This document shows, piece by piece, positions 7,648 to 14,877 of a stretch of 15,313 nt of DNA. The position numbers and the translations under genes are program-made. The notes beneath the pieces are model-generated. The model had not been told where the DNA came from and did not search any database. It worked only from the letters and a program-made list of their open reading frames with translations. The stretch is from Bacillota bacterium (GTDB taxonomy: Bacteria > Bacillota > Clostridia > Christensenellales > SZUA-584): contig JAEWTL010000011.1 of the NCBI GenBank assembly GCA_023459495.1, forward strand, positions 1-15,313. Direction: 5' to 3'. Every line of letters begins with the position of its first letter. The first letter of the stretch is position 1.

Positions 7648-8432
7648 TTTTCATCTCCCTTGAGTAAGTCTCTGTGACGCAGATGGTGCGTCGTATGTTT
7701 CTGGTACATGCCGCCGTAATAAGCGCGACAACTCAGGCGGTCGATTTGGTGATGCAGGATCATGCCGTCTCCGATATACACCACGCAGTGATCAGGCATT
7801 TTCCCGTACTGGATGAAGAAGACATCGCCGCGCTGCGGCTCCGTCCCTGGCGCAAGACGCACAAGCCCTTCATTTCGATAGTTATGGTCGAGAATGTCAT
7901 CATCACCCGTGTACCATGACGGAATATGCAGATGCGCATTCGGGTTCAGCTCGACACCAAACTCTCGTTTCAGATAGTCGCGACAAAGCATCCAGCAGTC
8001 GAAGACGCCGAACACATAGGGTCGGCCCAGATAAGGCATCTCAAAGCCGTCTGGGGTGATCACATTCATTTCACTGAAGTGAAATGGCGCATCGCCCTCG
8101 ATGTTCTTGCGAACAGCCAGAATCAGCCACGGAACTTCCGTTGCCTCACATCCGGCGCGGTCGGCGTCTGACGCATCAGCAGATTCGTCAGTATGGGAGT
8201 GCCAGATGGCAACCACGTCTCCCGCATCTTCCGCAGCGATAATGTCGTCAGCGTGCATAACAAACGTGTTTTCCGGGTACTCCGACACGTTCCGGGCTTC
8301 AATGAAGCGATATTTCTCGCCAGTGGTACGCACCAGAAAGCCACACGCTTCGTTCGGGTAGCGTTTGATGGCTGTCAGATAGATTTGTTGCATAACGTCC
8401 GAGCCAAGCTCAGGGAGCACTTTATTACCCAT
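7635..8432 (-). CDS. K: Tail assembly protein K (JAMM peptidase-like plus NlpC/P60 domains)
   Basis: 265 residues from ATG at 8432, which overlaps the L stop as ATGGGTAA; a TTG at 8459 (274 residues) and an ATG at 8393 (252 residues) are alternatives, and none has a strong Shine-Dalgarno. Two domains as in lambda gpK. Residues about 14-130 are JAB/MPN+ (JAMM)-like with the full metal-binding pattern: E28, H78-S-H80 and S88-x2-D91. Residues about 135-255 are NlpC/P60-like with candidate catalytic C146 (FDCWML), H215 (PDHCVVYIGDG) and a third polar residue at H227 or H228. Both active-site sets look intact, so hydrolase activity on protein and peptidoglycan crosslinks is plausible. In lambda K is an essential tip-assembly factor; its exact biochemical role is not settled. 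Confidence 0.95.
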   Translation of the reverse strand: MGNKVLPELGSDVMQQIYLTAIKRYPNEACGFLVRTTGEKYRFIEARNVSEYPENTFVMHADDIIAAEDAGDVVAIWHSHTDESADASDADRAGCEATEVPWLILAVRKNIEGDAPFHFSEMNVITPDGFEMPYLGRPYVFGVFDCWMLCRDYLKREFGVELNPNAHLHIPSWYTGDDDILDHNYRNEGLVRLAPGTEPQRGDVFFIQYGKMPDHCVVYIGDGMILHHQIDRLSCRAYYGGMYQKHTTHHLRHRDLLKGDEKCLS

Positions 8433-9123
8433 AACGTGTTGCCCCAATGAACCCGCCAAAGTGGATTACGCCATTGGCAAAGTAGTTGCGCCGTGCGTTG
8501 CATGAGTCGTAGCGTTTCGTGCAGTAATCCGCGCCTGACATGGTGGTTTGCTGGTTGTTTTTGTCGAAATATGGGCCGGTGTAGCCGCACTCTGGGCCGC
8601 GGTATTTCCACGGGCAGGTGTTTTTGATGATCTGGCGGTACGGCAGCTGCACGCCCATCAGATCGAACACACTCGACAGCTCAAACTCGACGACCTCATG
8701 GGTTTCGAGAGTCTTCTGTTCGATGAACCACATCTCATCCGGGAAGTGCTGATTTGGATCTGCGGTTGGATTCCCGTCTTTGAAGTTGGCCTCGTCGAGA
8801 AAACGCGCCAGTGTCATCTTGCGGATGATGCGGCAACCTACCAGATCGTCGTTTGCCTGAACTTCAGCGGAGACAGTTCCGGCAAAGTTGGAGACCTGGA
8901 TTTTTGGACGAGGCAAAGTACCCTGACCAGTCTTATCAAAGCCTGACGCTTTGATTGGCCACGGTTCGTAGGACACGCCTTGCCAAACAACCGGCTCCAT
9001 CAGTTCGTTTGTACCAGCGTGGAAATATAGCTTGCCTCCAGAGGTGGTGTTCGACATATCAAGTTCGAACAGCTCAATGAGCGCGGAGGGCGACAAGCTC
9101 TGAATATCAGCTTTAATACCCAT
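8425..9123 (-). CDS. L: Minor tail protein L (predicted Fe-S-binding tail tip protein)
   Basis: 232 residues from ATG at 9123, chosen because AAGGAAG lies just upstream at good spacing; an upstream in-frame ATG at 9156 falls inside a terminator-like hairpin and lacks such a site. Homologue of lambda gpL: SYEPWPIKASGFD, ARFLDEANFKDGN, NTCPWKYRGPECGYTG and the FGGF near the end match the family layout. Four C-terminal cysteines (C170, C179, C201, C208; spacing C-x8-C-x21-C-x6-C) correspond to those that coordinate an iron-sulfur cluster in gpL-type proteins, so a cluster is expected here too. It forms part of the tail tip hub between J and M. Its 3' end overlaps the start of K by 8 bases. Confidence 0.96.
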   Translation of the reverse strand: MGIKADIQSLSPSALIELFELDMSNTTSGGKLYFHAGTNELMEPVVWQGVSYEPWPIKASGFDKTGQGTLPRPKIQVSNFAGTVSAEVQANDDLVGCRIIRKMTLARFLDEANFKDGNPTADPNQHFPDEMWFIEQKTLETHEVVEFELSSVFDLMGVQLPYRQIIKNTCPWKYRGPECGYTGPYFDKNNQQTTMSGADYCTKRYDSCNARRNYFANGVIHFGGFIGATRYG

Positions 9124-9140
9124 TGTTTCTTCCTTGAAAT

Positions 9141-9168
9141 AAAAAGGCGCCAACATCCTGTCAGCGCC
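9141..9168 (-). terminator. Intrinsic-terminator-like hairpin between M and L
   Basis: On the minus strand GGCGCTGAC and GTTGGCGCC can form a 9-bp stem (two G-U pairs) with a 5-base loop AGGAT, followed at once by TTTTTA. This is the standard form of a rho-independent terminator. It lies 37 bases after the M stop and 18 bases before the chosen L start. In a phage late operon it would probably act as a partial terminator or be read through by an antiterminated polymerase, lowering L-K-I-J transcript levels. There is no T-run for the plus strand, so it works only in the direction of the operon. Confidence 0.7.
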
Positions 9169-9182
9169 ACAATGATAGTAAA

Positions 9183-9200
9183 TTAGTACTTACTTATCCA
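9183..9200 (-). repeat. Intergenic motif shared with 2371-2397
   Basis: On the plus strand this reads ATTAG directly followed by TACTTACTTA and TCCA. The same three blocks occur in the same order at 2371-2397, before the fibre gene, separated there by GTATA and TTA. Both copies lie in minus-strand intergenic leaders and both precede a hairpin and then a start codon. Its role is unknown; a regulatory or promoter element is possible. Confidence 0.45.
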
Positions 9201-9205
9201 GATAC

Positions 9206-9541
9206 TTAAGCCTCAAATACTTGTCTGAATGTAGCAGTTAAGACACAGTACCCCTGATATCGCTTGACCGTATGACTGTCACATACAACTACAATCTGCT
9301 TGCCTCTTGGATTAACCCAATAGAACGATTCAACGCCTGATCGCTCAGTCAGGAAGTCATCGATTGCATTAATTTCGTTGTATGATCTGGTAAAGGTTAA
9401 CGACCATTCTTCTTTAATACGATTAAGACCTTGAGCCTGTCGCTGCTCGTAGTCATCACCAAAATTAAGTACCGTTACATTCGGTTTTACGCTTTTTTCA
9501 GATTCGTAATCTGGATACCAATTAAACGTTTGTCTTTCCAT
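9206..9541 (-). CDS. M: Minor tail protein M
   Basis: 111 residues, close to the length of lambda gpM (109). The family pattern is clear: an N-terminal FNWYPDYESEKSVKPNV, NFGDDYEQRQAQGLNRIKEEWSLTF in the middle, and a C-terminal FYWVNPRG followed by a hydrophobic strand and TATFRQVFEA. In lambda-like tails M acts at the tip, linking the tape measure complex to L. The ATG at 9541 has AAGGA 6 bases upstream, and that Shine-Dalgarno lies in the loop of a hairpin. It follows the tape measure gene after 42 bases and is separated from L by a terminator-like hairpin. Confidence 0.96.
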   Translation of the reverse strand: MERQTFNWYPDYESEKSVKPNVTVLNFGDDYEQRQAQGLNRIKEEWSLTFTRSYNEINAIDDFLTERSGVESFYWVNPRGKQIVVVCDSHTVKRYQGYCVLTATFRQVFEA

Positions 9542-9557
9542 CTCACATCCTTGTGAG
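9542..9557 (-). promoter_or_regulatory. Hairpin presenting the M ribosome binding site in its loop
   Basis: On the minus strand CTCACA and TGTGAG form a 6-bp stem with a tetraloop AGGA, the core of the Shine-Dalgarno sequence of M. The stem abuts the ATG of M directly. It is immediately preceded by a stronger hairpin at 9557-9578, sharing one base. Presenting the anti-16S bases in a loop could keep the site accessible, or, if the stem is stable enough to hide the ATG-proximal bases, reduce translation. Confidence 0.55.
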
Positions 9558-9578
9558 ACTGCCCCGGTCGGGGCAGTC
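9557..9578 (-). promoter_or_regulatory. Strong GC-rich hairpin between tape measure gene and M
   Basis: GACTGCCCCG and CGGGGCAGTC are exact reverse complements and form a near-uninterrupted 10-bp palindrome with two bases between (realistically a 9-bp stem with a 4-base loop). No run of T follows on either strand, so it is not a classic intrinsic terminator. It lies 5 bases after the tape measure stop codon. A role in 3'-end stability or processing of the tape measure message, or in insulating translation of M, is plausible. Confidence 0.65.
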
Positions 9579-9583
9579 GATAG

Positions 9584-12500
9584 TTAGTTACGTTGAGTGT
9601 TTGGGTTGAGTGATCCGCCAGGGCGTTTCTCTTGAGCGATAGTCTCAAGCGCGATTGCTTTCATCCGTTGAGCGGCATTGTTCCATATGCTTTCTGTATC
9701 GCCGGATTCAGTTGTGCTACCGTCACTATGGACGTTGATCTCAATTGATACCGGAGAAAGAACATTTCCTCCTCCACTCATACCATCGGCACTGAGCGTT
9801 ACAGGGATTGTTCGACCATCAGGCAATGGAACATACGCCTCATTCATAGAACCTTCCCCAAACAACGCTAATTGAGGCGAGTTAGCAATACCGCCTTTCT
9901 GGTATGCCCGGAGCGGGATCACGCCGTCTTTTCCGAATATTCCTCCATTTGCAAACTTCGGGATTGCAGGAATGCCTTTAGTTCCGTCAGCCACACTGCT
10001 GGTTGCGGTTTTAGCAGAGTTTGATGTCGCGCTGTCGAAACCACCACCTGCCCATACTGAAACCAACCCAGATGCAACTGTCGCGCCGAAATTCAACCAC
10101 TTATTACCAGAGCCGGAAGCATTAGCTCCAAGCATTGCGAACGCGGCAGACAGAGCACCGGTAACAGAGCTGAGGTTCTGCATCGAGAAGATGGAATCCT
10201 TCACTGCTTTTGTCTCAGCATCTTTGGCTTCGGTGCTATCAAATAGCCCTGATACCCAGCTACCAATCGCATTTGTTGCTGTGCCAATTGCGCTGGTGGT
10301 CTGCTGTGTCGTTTGCCCCAATCCAGTTACCGAACTGGACGTCTCCTTCGTGGCTTCTCCTACCGACTTGTCGCCATTAACAGTGTTGCTTATGCGCACA
10401 CCTTGATTGGCAACTGCGGAAGCAACCCCGGTGAGCAAATTACCACTCTGTGAACTACCAGCTGCGGTGGTTCCCATCCCCAACATGTTCATTAGAGGCA
10501 GCGTGATCTGCGACTTCACGACCATATTGGTGATATCTTTCAAAATGGGCTGAGACAGGCTGGAGAAGCTCATCTTCCCGTTAATAACGAAATCAGTCAG
10601 GACATCCGTTAAGCCACTAAACAAATCAGTCCAGGTGCTTTCGATCTGCTCTGCCAGGTTTTCGTATTCCAGTGCCAACTTCTGCGTCGCAGTCCCCGTC
10701 TCTTTAATAAGCGCGGTATTGCCAGCAGCAATCAGTTGATTGATTTTCTTTGTATAAAGCGCCACAACTTTAGGATCAGACGCCTTATCACGAAGTTCTA
10801 TCAACGCTTTGAGATTGCGGTTGTAGGTGTCTTCGAAATCAGCAACTTTCTCTTCGCGAGACGGCGTATAGCCAGCACTAATAATGGAATCCGCCTCCGG
10901 TGCCCAAGTGGAGATCATCTGCTCAACATTGCGGCGATTAAACATCTCGCGATATTCAGGTGTCGCATTTTTAAGGTCTTCAAGACGTTTTTTCGCCTTG
11001 TCGATCATCTCTTGAGTGATGAACTCGTTAGGAACCGCATTAGCCAAATCAGTCAGCGATTTCGTTGTATCGCGAAGAGACTGATCAAACGATACCGTAG
11101 CCTTAGAGCTTTCACCCATTTGCCCCATAAGCTGATCGGCTTTATCCAGAGCCTTCTGATATCCGGCCGCCAGTTTCTGTTGCGCTGCCTGTTCTTTCTT
11201 GGCCGCACGCTGAGAAGCATTGGCTGTACGTCGCCCGGCTTTTTCCGCTGCTGCGGCATCCTGTTCGCGCGCTTTGGTCAGCGCTGCAATGGCTGCGGCG
11301 CGTTCCGCATCGCTCATTTTCTCCAGAGAGCTGGCACTGGATGCTTTCTGCAAATTAAGCTGCGTCTTGAGTTGTTTAGGCCCAATAATCGGCTTACCTT
11401 CGAAGTCCATCATCGGAGTGCCGTCAGGCAAAGTACGCTGATAAGTCGCAGAATCCATCTGGTTTCGCATATATTGCGCCAGCGCCTTCTGAGCAGCTTT
11501 ATCAGTTGTACCTAACCCAAGAACAGTCCCCTGGTTTGACATTACGCCCTTACCAGTTTTGGCCGCATTATCTCTCTCGAACTCTGCCTGAGTCAGCTCC
11601 TGAGCAACGGCTTCCAAATGCTCCTGATAACCACGAATACTGCCTTGCAGTTTCTGGATCTGCTCGGTATTGCCATCTTTTTTGGCTTTTTCAAGCTGAT
11701 CATTAAGAGTCGCGATTTGCTTCTCGGTCGCATTCTTACGAGAAGAAAGTGAATCAACCAGTTTTTGCGCAGGCTCCAGATAGCTTTTGTTTACCGTTTC
11801 ACGTAACGGTGCCAATAGTTTGTTCTTTTCGTCATCAGAAAGTGAATCGTCATCATTGATTTTTTGGATCTTCTCCAGAGCCTCTTGACGAGCTTTAGCG
11901 AATGTTGCCGCAAAGTCTCTATTCTCTTCCCGTATTTTCTCTATCTGTGATTCTGCCGCATCTTTTGCAAGACGTTTGGCTACAGCAGTGTCTCCGCGTT
12001 CAATTGCCCCAGTAGTTTTATCGCGTTTCTCACGAAGGTCATTTAGCTCATTTTCTATACGCTTACGTTCATCCTGATTAATCTTTACTGTAGTTCCGGC
12101 CATACCCGGCCCATAAACCACCTTTTCGCCAGATTTTAACTCTTGTTCCTTTTGCGTGATTTGTTGCTCAAGACGCGCTTTATACTCCGCCATTTGTGCA
12201 CGTTTGGCCGCCGTCATCGCCTCTGGTATTTTCCTAATCTCGTCAACGACTTTTGACGTTTCGCTGCGAAGCATGGTCATATACGTGATCAGCCCGGCCA
12301 CGGCCACGGTTGCCACGGTAAACGCAGCGCCAATTGGATTTGCTGCAATGAACGCCGTTAATCCAGCAAAAGCGCCTTTAAGCCCCGTAATCGCCCCACG
12401 GATGGCGAAAATAAGAGAGGGGATCGGAGCCAGCCCCATACGTGCCGCACGATTGAATCGAGTTACTGCTGTAGCGCCGAGGTTAAATGGAGTCTGTATG

Positions 12501-14143
12501 GCGGTCGCCATCGTGGCAAAGGTGCTAACCATCTGGCTCCCAGCGCCAACTACCCCCATGATCCCTGCTCGCATCAGTTTGAACGCAACCATCGCGGCCA
12601 CGACCTTACCAAGATTAATTACCAGCTCTTGGTTCTTTGCTAACCATTGAGCAAGCTGACGCAACCCATCGATTGCCGTCGTTAACCCCGAACCTAAAGA
12701 ATTAGCAAACGAAATCCCTTCTGCGCTATTCATGATGGAGGCTAGTTCTTTCATTCCCTTAGAGAGAGAATCCAGATAGCCCGTCTGACCGACACGATCG
12801 GCGAACAACGTAAAGGAGGTTTGTAGTTGCGCCAGCGCACCGGTGTAGGTTTGCATCATGTCTTTGGCGGCGTTTTCGTTCTCTGCACGCAGACCAACGA
12901 ACATCAGCGATAACGCCTGTTTCGCTTCCACAGTACCGCTGGAGACTGCTTTGGTCAGTTCCCCCATAGTAATGCCGGCAGCGTCTGCCATCGCTTTCAT
13001 CGCGTTAGGAACGGCTTCACCTAATTGCTGACGCAGTTCTTCCATCGACACGACGCCCTTACCGGACATCTGCTGGACGGCCACGGCTGCGCGTTTTAGC
13101 AGCTCGCTATCGCCGCCGAAGCGTGCAACGGAGTCCACCAATGCTTTCAGCGATCCGTCAGTAGGATCGAGACCTGCCGAGCGGAATTTAACGAAGGAAT
13201 CGGTCAGCGCCTGCATCGCAAACGGGGCGTTTTGCGCCATATCCACGATGTACTGCATATCCTCTGCGGCTGCTTTGCCAGGGTTGGCCTTGTCCTTGTT
13301 CAGCCCGCGCAACATGACGCGCATACGCTCCATTTTGGAGGCAGCTTCGACGATTGGCTTCTGCCAGTCGAACAGGATGTCAGTTACCGTTCTTGCCGCA
13401 TCACCAATCTCGCCCAGCAGGAAAATATTGCCGCGCAGACCAGAGAACACGCCATTTTCAGCACCGCGCCCGCCGTGGCCATAGGAACCGCTGTGTCGAC
13501 CGCCACCGCCCTCACCGTAGCCGCTGGTGCGCACACGCACCGGCTTGCTGATCAGCTGCTGGCGGCCAATCACCGCATCCATCTGATCGCGGACTTTCTT
13601 CAGCCCCTCGGCAGCCTGGTTCGTTGTGACACCCCAATTACTGAGACGCTTCGTCGTGGTGTTAAGGCGCGTATTCATACCACTCACAGATGTAGAGGCT
13701 TCTTTTACCTCCGTACCGAAGCGGCTGGCGCTCTTACCAGCGAACGTTGCCCAATCGGAAAACTCATTGAGTTCAGACTGAACCTTGCGCAACGATGTGG
13801 TGAGCTTATTAACGGAAGAGGTGGTTGTGTCGACGCGCTCAATCAGGGTTTTGAGACCTGAATTGAGGCTGGTAATGTTGCCTCGCGTCTTGCGCGAAAC
13901 ATCAGACACAAGTTCGAAGCCGGCAGCTACATCCTGTAGTTTGTCTGCCGTGGCATCGAGCTTGGACTCCAGAACGCCGATGATGCGGGAGACTGAACCC
14001 AACGAGCGTTCCAGATTGTTAATTTTCTGAGCTGGTTTTGTGGCCTGCTCCCCGAATCTGGTAAGTAGCTTACCCGCCCGGTCGATTGACGCTGTAAACT
14101 GCTTGTCTTCCAGCGACAGGACAAACTCTACGTTTTGTGACAT
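9584..14143 (-). CDS. H: Tape measure protein (lambda gpH-like)
   Basis: 1519 residues from ATG at 14143; a TTG at 14164 gives 7 more residues but has no Shine-Dalgarno, whereas GAGGA precedes the ATG by about 10 bases. The tape measure protein spans the tail lumen and sets tail length; by the usual rule of about 1.5 angstrom per residue a tail of very roughly 200 nm is expected. Residues 1-230 are coiled-coil rich with a Gly/His/Arg patch (GEGGGGRHSG). About 248-470 match the tape-measure N-terminal domain (MRVMLRGLNKDKANPGKAA, GKGVVSMEELRQQLGEAVPNAMK). Hydrophobic helices lie near 513-535 and 590-625, candidates for insertion into the inner membrane during DNA entry. About 634-850 and 930-1000 are charged coiled coils. 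The C-terminus has GGIFGKDGVIPLRAYQKGGI and FGEGSMNEAYVPLPDGR, typical of these proteins. Confidence 0.97.
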   Translation of the reverse strand: MSQNVEFVLSLEDKQFTASIDRAGKLLTRFGEQATKPAQKINNLERSLGSVSRIIGVLESKLDATADKLQDVAAGFELVSDVSRKTRGNITSLNSGLKTLIERVDTTTSSVNKLTTSLRKVQSELNEFSDWATFAGKSASRFGTEVKEASTSVSGMNTRLNTTTKRLSNWGVTTNQAAEGLKKVRDQMDAVIGRQQLISKPVRVRTSGYGEGGGGRHSGSYGHGGRGAENGVFSGLRGNIFLLGEIGDAARTVTDILFDWQKPIVEAASKMERMRVMLRGLNKDKANPGKAAAEDMQYIVDMAQNAPFAMQALTDSFVKFRSAGLDPTDGSLKALVDSVARFGGDSELLKRAAVAVQQMSGKGVVSMEELRQQLGEAVPNAMKAMADAAGITMGELTKAVSSGTVEAKQALSLMFVGLRAENENAAKDMMQTYTGALAQLQTSFTLFADRVGQTGYLDSLSKGMKELASIMNSAEGISFANSLGSGLTTAIDGLRQLAQWLAKNQELVINLGKVVAAMVAFKLMRAGIMGVVGAGSQMVSTFATMATAIQTPFNLGATAVTRFNRAARMGLAPIPSLIFAIRGAITGLKGAFAGLTAFIAANPIGAAFTVATVAVAGLITYMTMLRSETSKVVDEIRKIPEAMTAAKRAQMAEYKARLEQQITQKEQELKSGEKVVYGPGMAGTTVKINQDERKRIENELNDLREKRDKTTGAIERGDTAVAKRLAKDAAESQIEKIREENRDFAATFAKARQEALEKIQKINDDDSLSDDEKNKLLAPLRETVNKSYLEPAQKLVDSLSSRKNATEKQIATLNDQLEKAKKDGNTEQIQKLQGSIRGYQEHLEAVAQELTQAEFERDNAAKTGKGVMSNQGTVLGLGTTDKAAQKALAQYMRNQMDSATYQRTLPDGTPMMDFEGKPIIGPKQLKTQLNLQKASSASSLEKMSDAERAAAIAALTKAREQDAAAAEKAGRRTANASQRAAKKEQAAQQKLAAGYQKALDKADQLMGQMGESSKATVSFDQSLRDTTKSLTDLANAVPNEFITQEMIDKAKKRLEDLKNATPEYREMFNRRNVEQMISTWAPEADSIISAGYTPSREEKVADFEDTYNRNLKALIELRDKASDPKVVALYTKKINQLIAAGNTALIKETGTATQKLALEYENLAEQIESTWTDLFSGLTDVLTDFVINGKMSFSSLSQPILKDITNMVVKSQITLPLMNMLGMGTTAAGSSQSGNLLTGVASAVANQGVRISNTVNGDKSVGEATKETSSSVTGLGQTTQQTTSAIGTATNAIGSWVSGLFDSTEAKDAETKAVKDSIFSMQNLSSVTGALSAAFAMLGANASGSGNKWLNFGATVASGLVSVWAGGGFDSATSNSAKTATSSVADGTKGIPAIPKFANGGIFGKDGVIPLRAYQKGGIANSPQLALFGEGSMNEAYVPLPDGRTIPVTLSADGMSGGGNVLSPVSIEINVHSDGSTTESGDTESIWNNAAQRMKAIALETIAQEKRPGGSLNPNTQRN

Positions 14144-14150
14144 TCCCTTG

Positions 14151-14504
14151 TCATCCTCTGCCAAAAATTTGCATCAGTTGCTCTTTGGCGTCAGGGTCTG
14201 CCTTATCCTTGCGCGGATCGTAGACTTTATCGGTTACGACTGGTCTTCCAATCCTGAGTTGCAAACCCTCCATGAACGCCTTCACGCCCTCGCCATCTGC
14301 CTGGGCAGCGCGAGCGACTTGCAGGTTGCGGACATCCTCTTCCGCACGTAGACGGTCGATGTTGCGACTGAGCATCCAGAACATCGTTAGAGGGACGCCC
14401 AGCAGCTCTAATGGCGACACGGCGTAGTGAGCAACTACACGACTGAAATAGAATCCGAGATCTATCGATACGGTCTTTACCCCGGATTCATCGCGGGAAA
14501 TTAC
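14151..14504 (-). CDS. T: Frameshift extension T of the tail assembly chaperone (G-T fusion)
   Basis: 117 codons in the -1 frame relative to G, ending at TGA (14151-14153), 7 bases before the chosen tape measure start. The frame is open from 14513, just inside the end of G, so a -1 shift near the last G codons gives a G-T protein of about 222 residues. The extension starts VISRDESGVKTVSIDLGFYF and contains SPLELLGVPLTMFWMLSRNI. An independent start at GTG 14420 has no Shine-Dalgarno and would discard conserved-looking sequence, so fusion is favoured. In lambda G-T binds the tape measure protein and recruits the major tail protein, and is lost from the finished tail; position and architecture here match. 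Confidence 0.85.
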   Translation of the reverse strand, partial: VISRDESGVKTVSIDLGFYFSRVVAHYAVSPLELLGVPLTMFWMLSRNIDRLRAEEDVRNLQVARAAQADGEGVKAFMEGLQLRIGRPVVTDKVYDPRKDKADPDAKEQLMQIFGRG

Positions 14505-14512
14505 TTTGCCCC
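14481..14512 (-). other. Probable programmed -1 frameshift site between G and T
   Basis: The only window for a -1 shift is between a TGA in the T frame (14514-14516) and the G stop TAA (14501-14503). In the G frame the codons are GGG GCA AAG TAA. Lysine tRNA on AAG can re-pair fully with the overlapping AAA one base back, with the stop codon next in line. There is no perfect X-XXY-YYZ heptamer. Six bases after the AAG a small hairpin can form: CCCG with CGGG around a 9-base loop. The necessity of the shift is strong; the exact slip codon is inference. Confidence 0.65.
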
Positions 14513-14818
14513 TTCACCAGCCGCTTTTTCGTTCTCTTCATCAATCACTTCCATAGCGAAGGTGAAGATTTGCTGAAGCTGCGGAACAGTCAGTTTTTCC
14601 AGTACAGCGTCCGGCACGGATGGGATGACCTTGCGAACCAGGTCGGCGTAAGCAGTAACCTGCTCTACAGGAGACATGTTCTGAAGATCTTTGCCTTCCA
14701 TCTGCTTGATGGAGACGAACAGACCAACTGTCATTTCAACGATGGGGTATTCCTGACCGCCGAACTTGATACTTTTCTTCGGAGGTAGAATGGAGTCGAG
14801 ATCGAGTAATTTGGTCAT
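14501..14818 (-). CDS. G: Tail assembly chaperone G
   Basis: 105 residues, ATG at 14818 with AAGGA 9 bases upstream. It lies exactly between the major tail protein and the tape measure gene, the usual position of the lambda G chaperone, and ends in an acidic, alanine-rich tail (IDEENEKAAGEGAK) where the -1 shift into T occurs. Sequence similarity to lambda G itself is not obvious to me; the call rests on position, size, composition and the overlapping -1 frame. The G product is expected in large excess over G-T, coating the tape measure protein before the tail tube polymerises. The hairpin upstream may reduce transcript from the abundant major tail message into G. Confidence 0.88.
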   Translation of the reverse strand: MTKLLDLDSILPPKKSIKFGGQEYPIVEMTVGLFVSIKQMEGKDLQNMSPVEQVTAYADLVRKVIPSVPDAVLEKLTVPQLQQIFTFAMEVIDEENEKAAGEGAK

Positions 14819-14833
14819 TGGTTAAAATCCTTT

Positions 14834-14860
14834 TAAAAGAGAGGCTCTTCCTGAGCCTCT
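14834..14860 (-). terminator. Terminator-like hairpin between major tail protein and G
   Basis: On the minus strand AGAGGCTC and GAGCCTCT form a perfect 8-bp stem with a 5-base loop AGGAA, followed by CTTTTAAAA. The short T-run makes it a weak intrinsic terminator at best. It lies 17 bases after the stop of the major tail protein gene and just before the G Shine-Dalgarno. A partial terminator here would fit the much larger amount of tail tube protein needed compared with chaperone. Confidence 0.6.
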
Positions 14861-14877
14861 GCTTAGTCACGTCACGA

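Noticed and set aside
9124..9156. Upstream ATG for L at 9156
   Set aside because: It would put the first 11 codons across the terminator hairpin and the true ribosome binding site AAGGAAG, which lies just before ATG 9123.
10736..11515. Plus-strand open frame of 259 codons opposite the tape measure gene
   Set aside because: It is rich in Arg, Phe, Leu, Ile and Cys as expected from an antisense reading of a charged coiled coil; no family resemblance, no Shine-Dalgarno, and it lies wholly inside a well-supported gene.
13232..13861. Plus-strand open frame of 209 codons opposite the tape measure N-terminal domain
   Set aside because: Shadow of a confidently identified coding region, with unusual His/Arg/Cys content and no recognisable domain.
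14151..14420. T as an independent gene starting at GTG 14420
   Set aside because: No Shine-Dalgarno precedes this GTG, and the frame is open further upstream into the end of G, as expected for a frameshift fusion.
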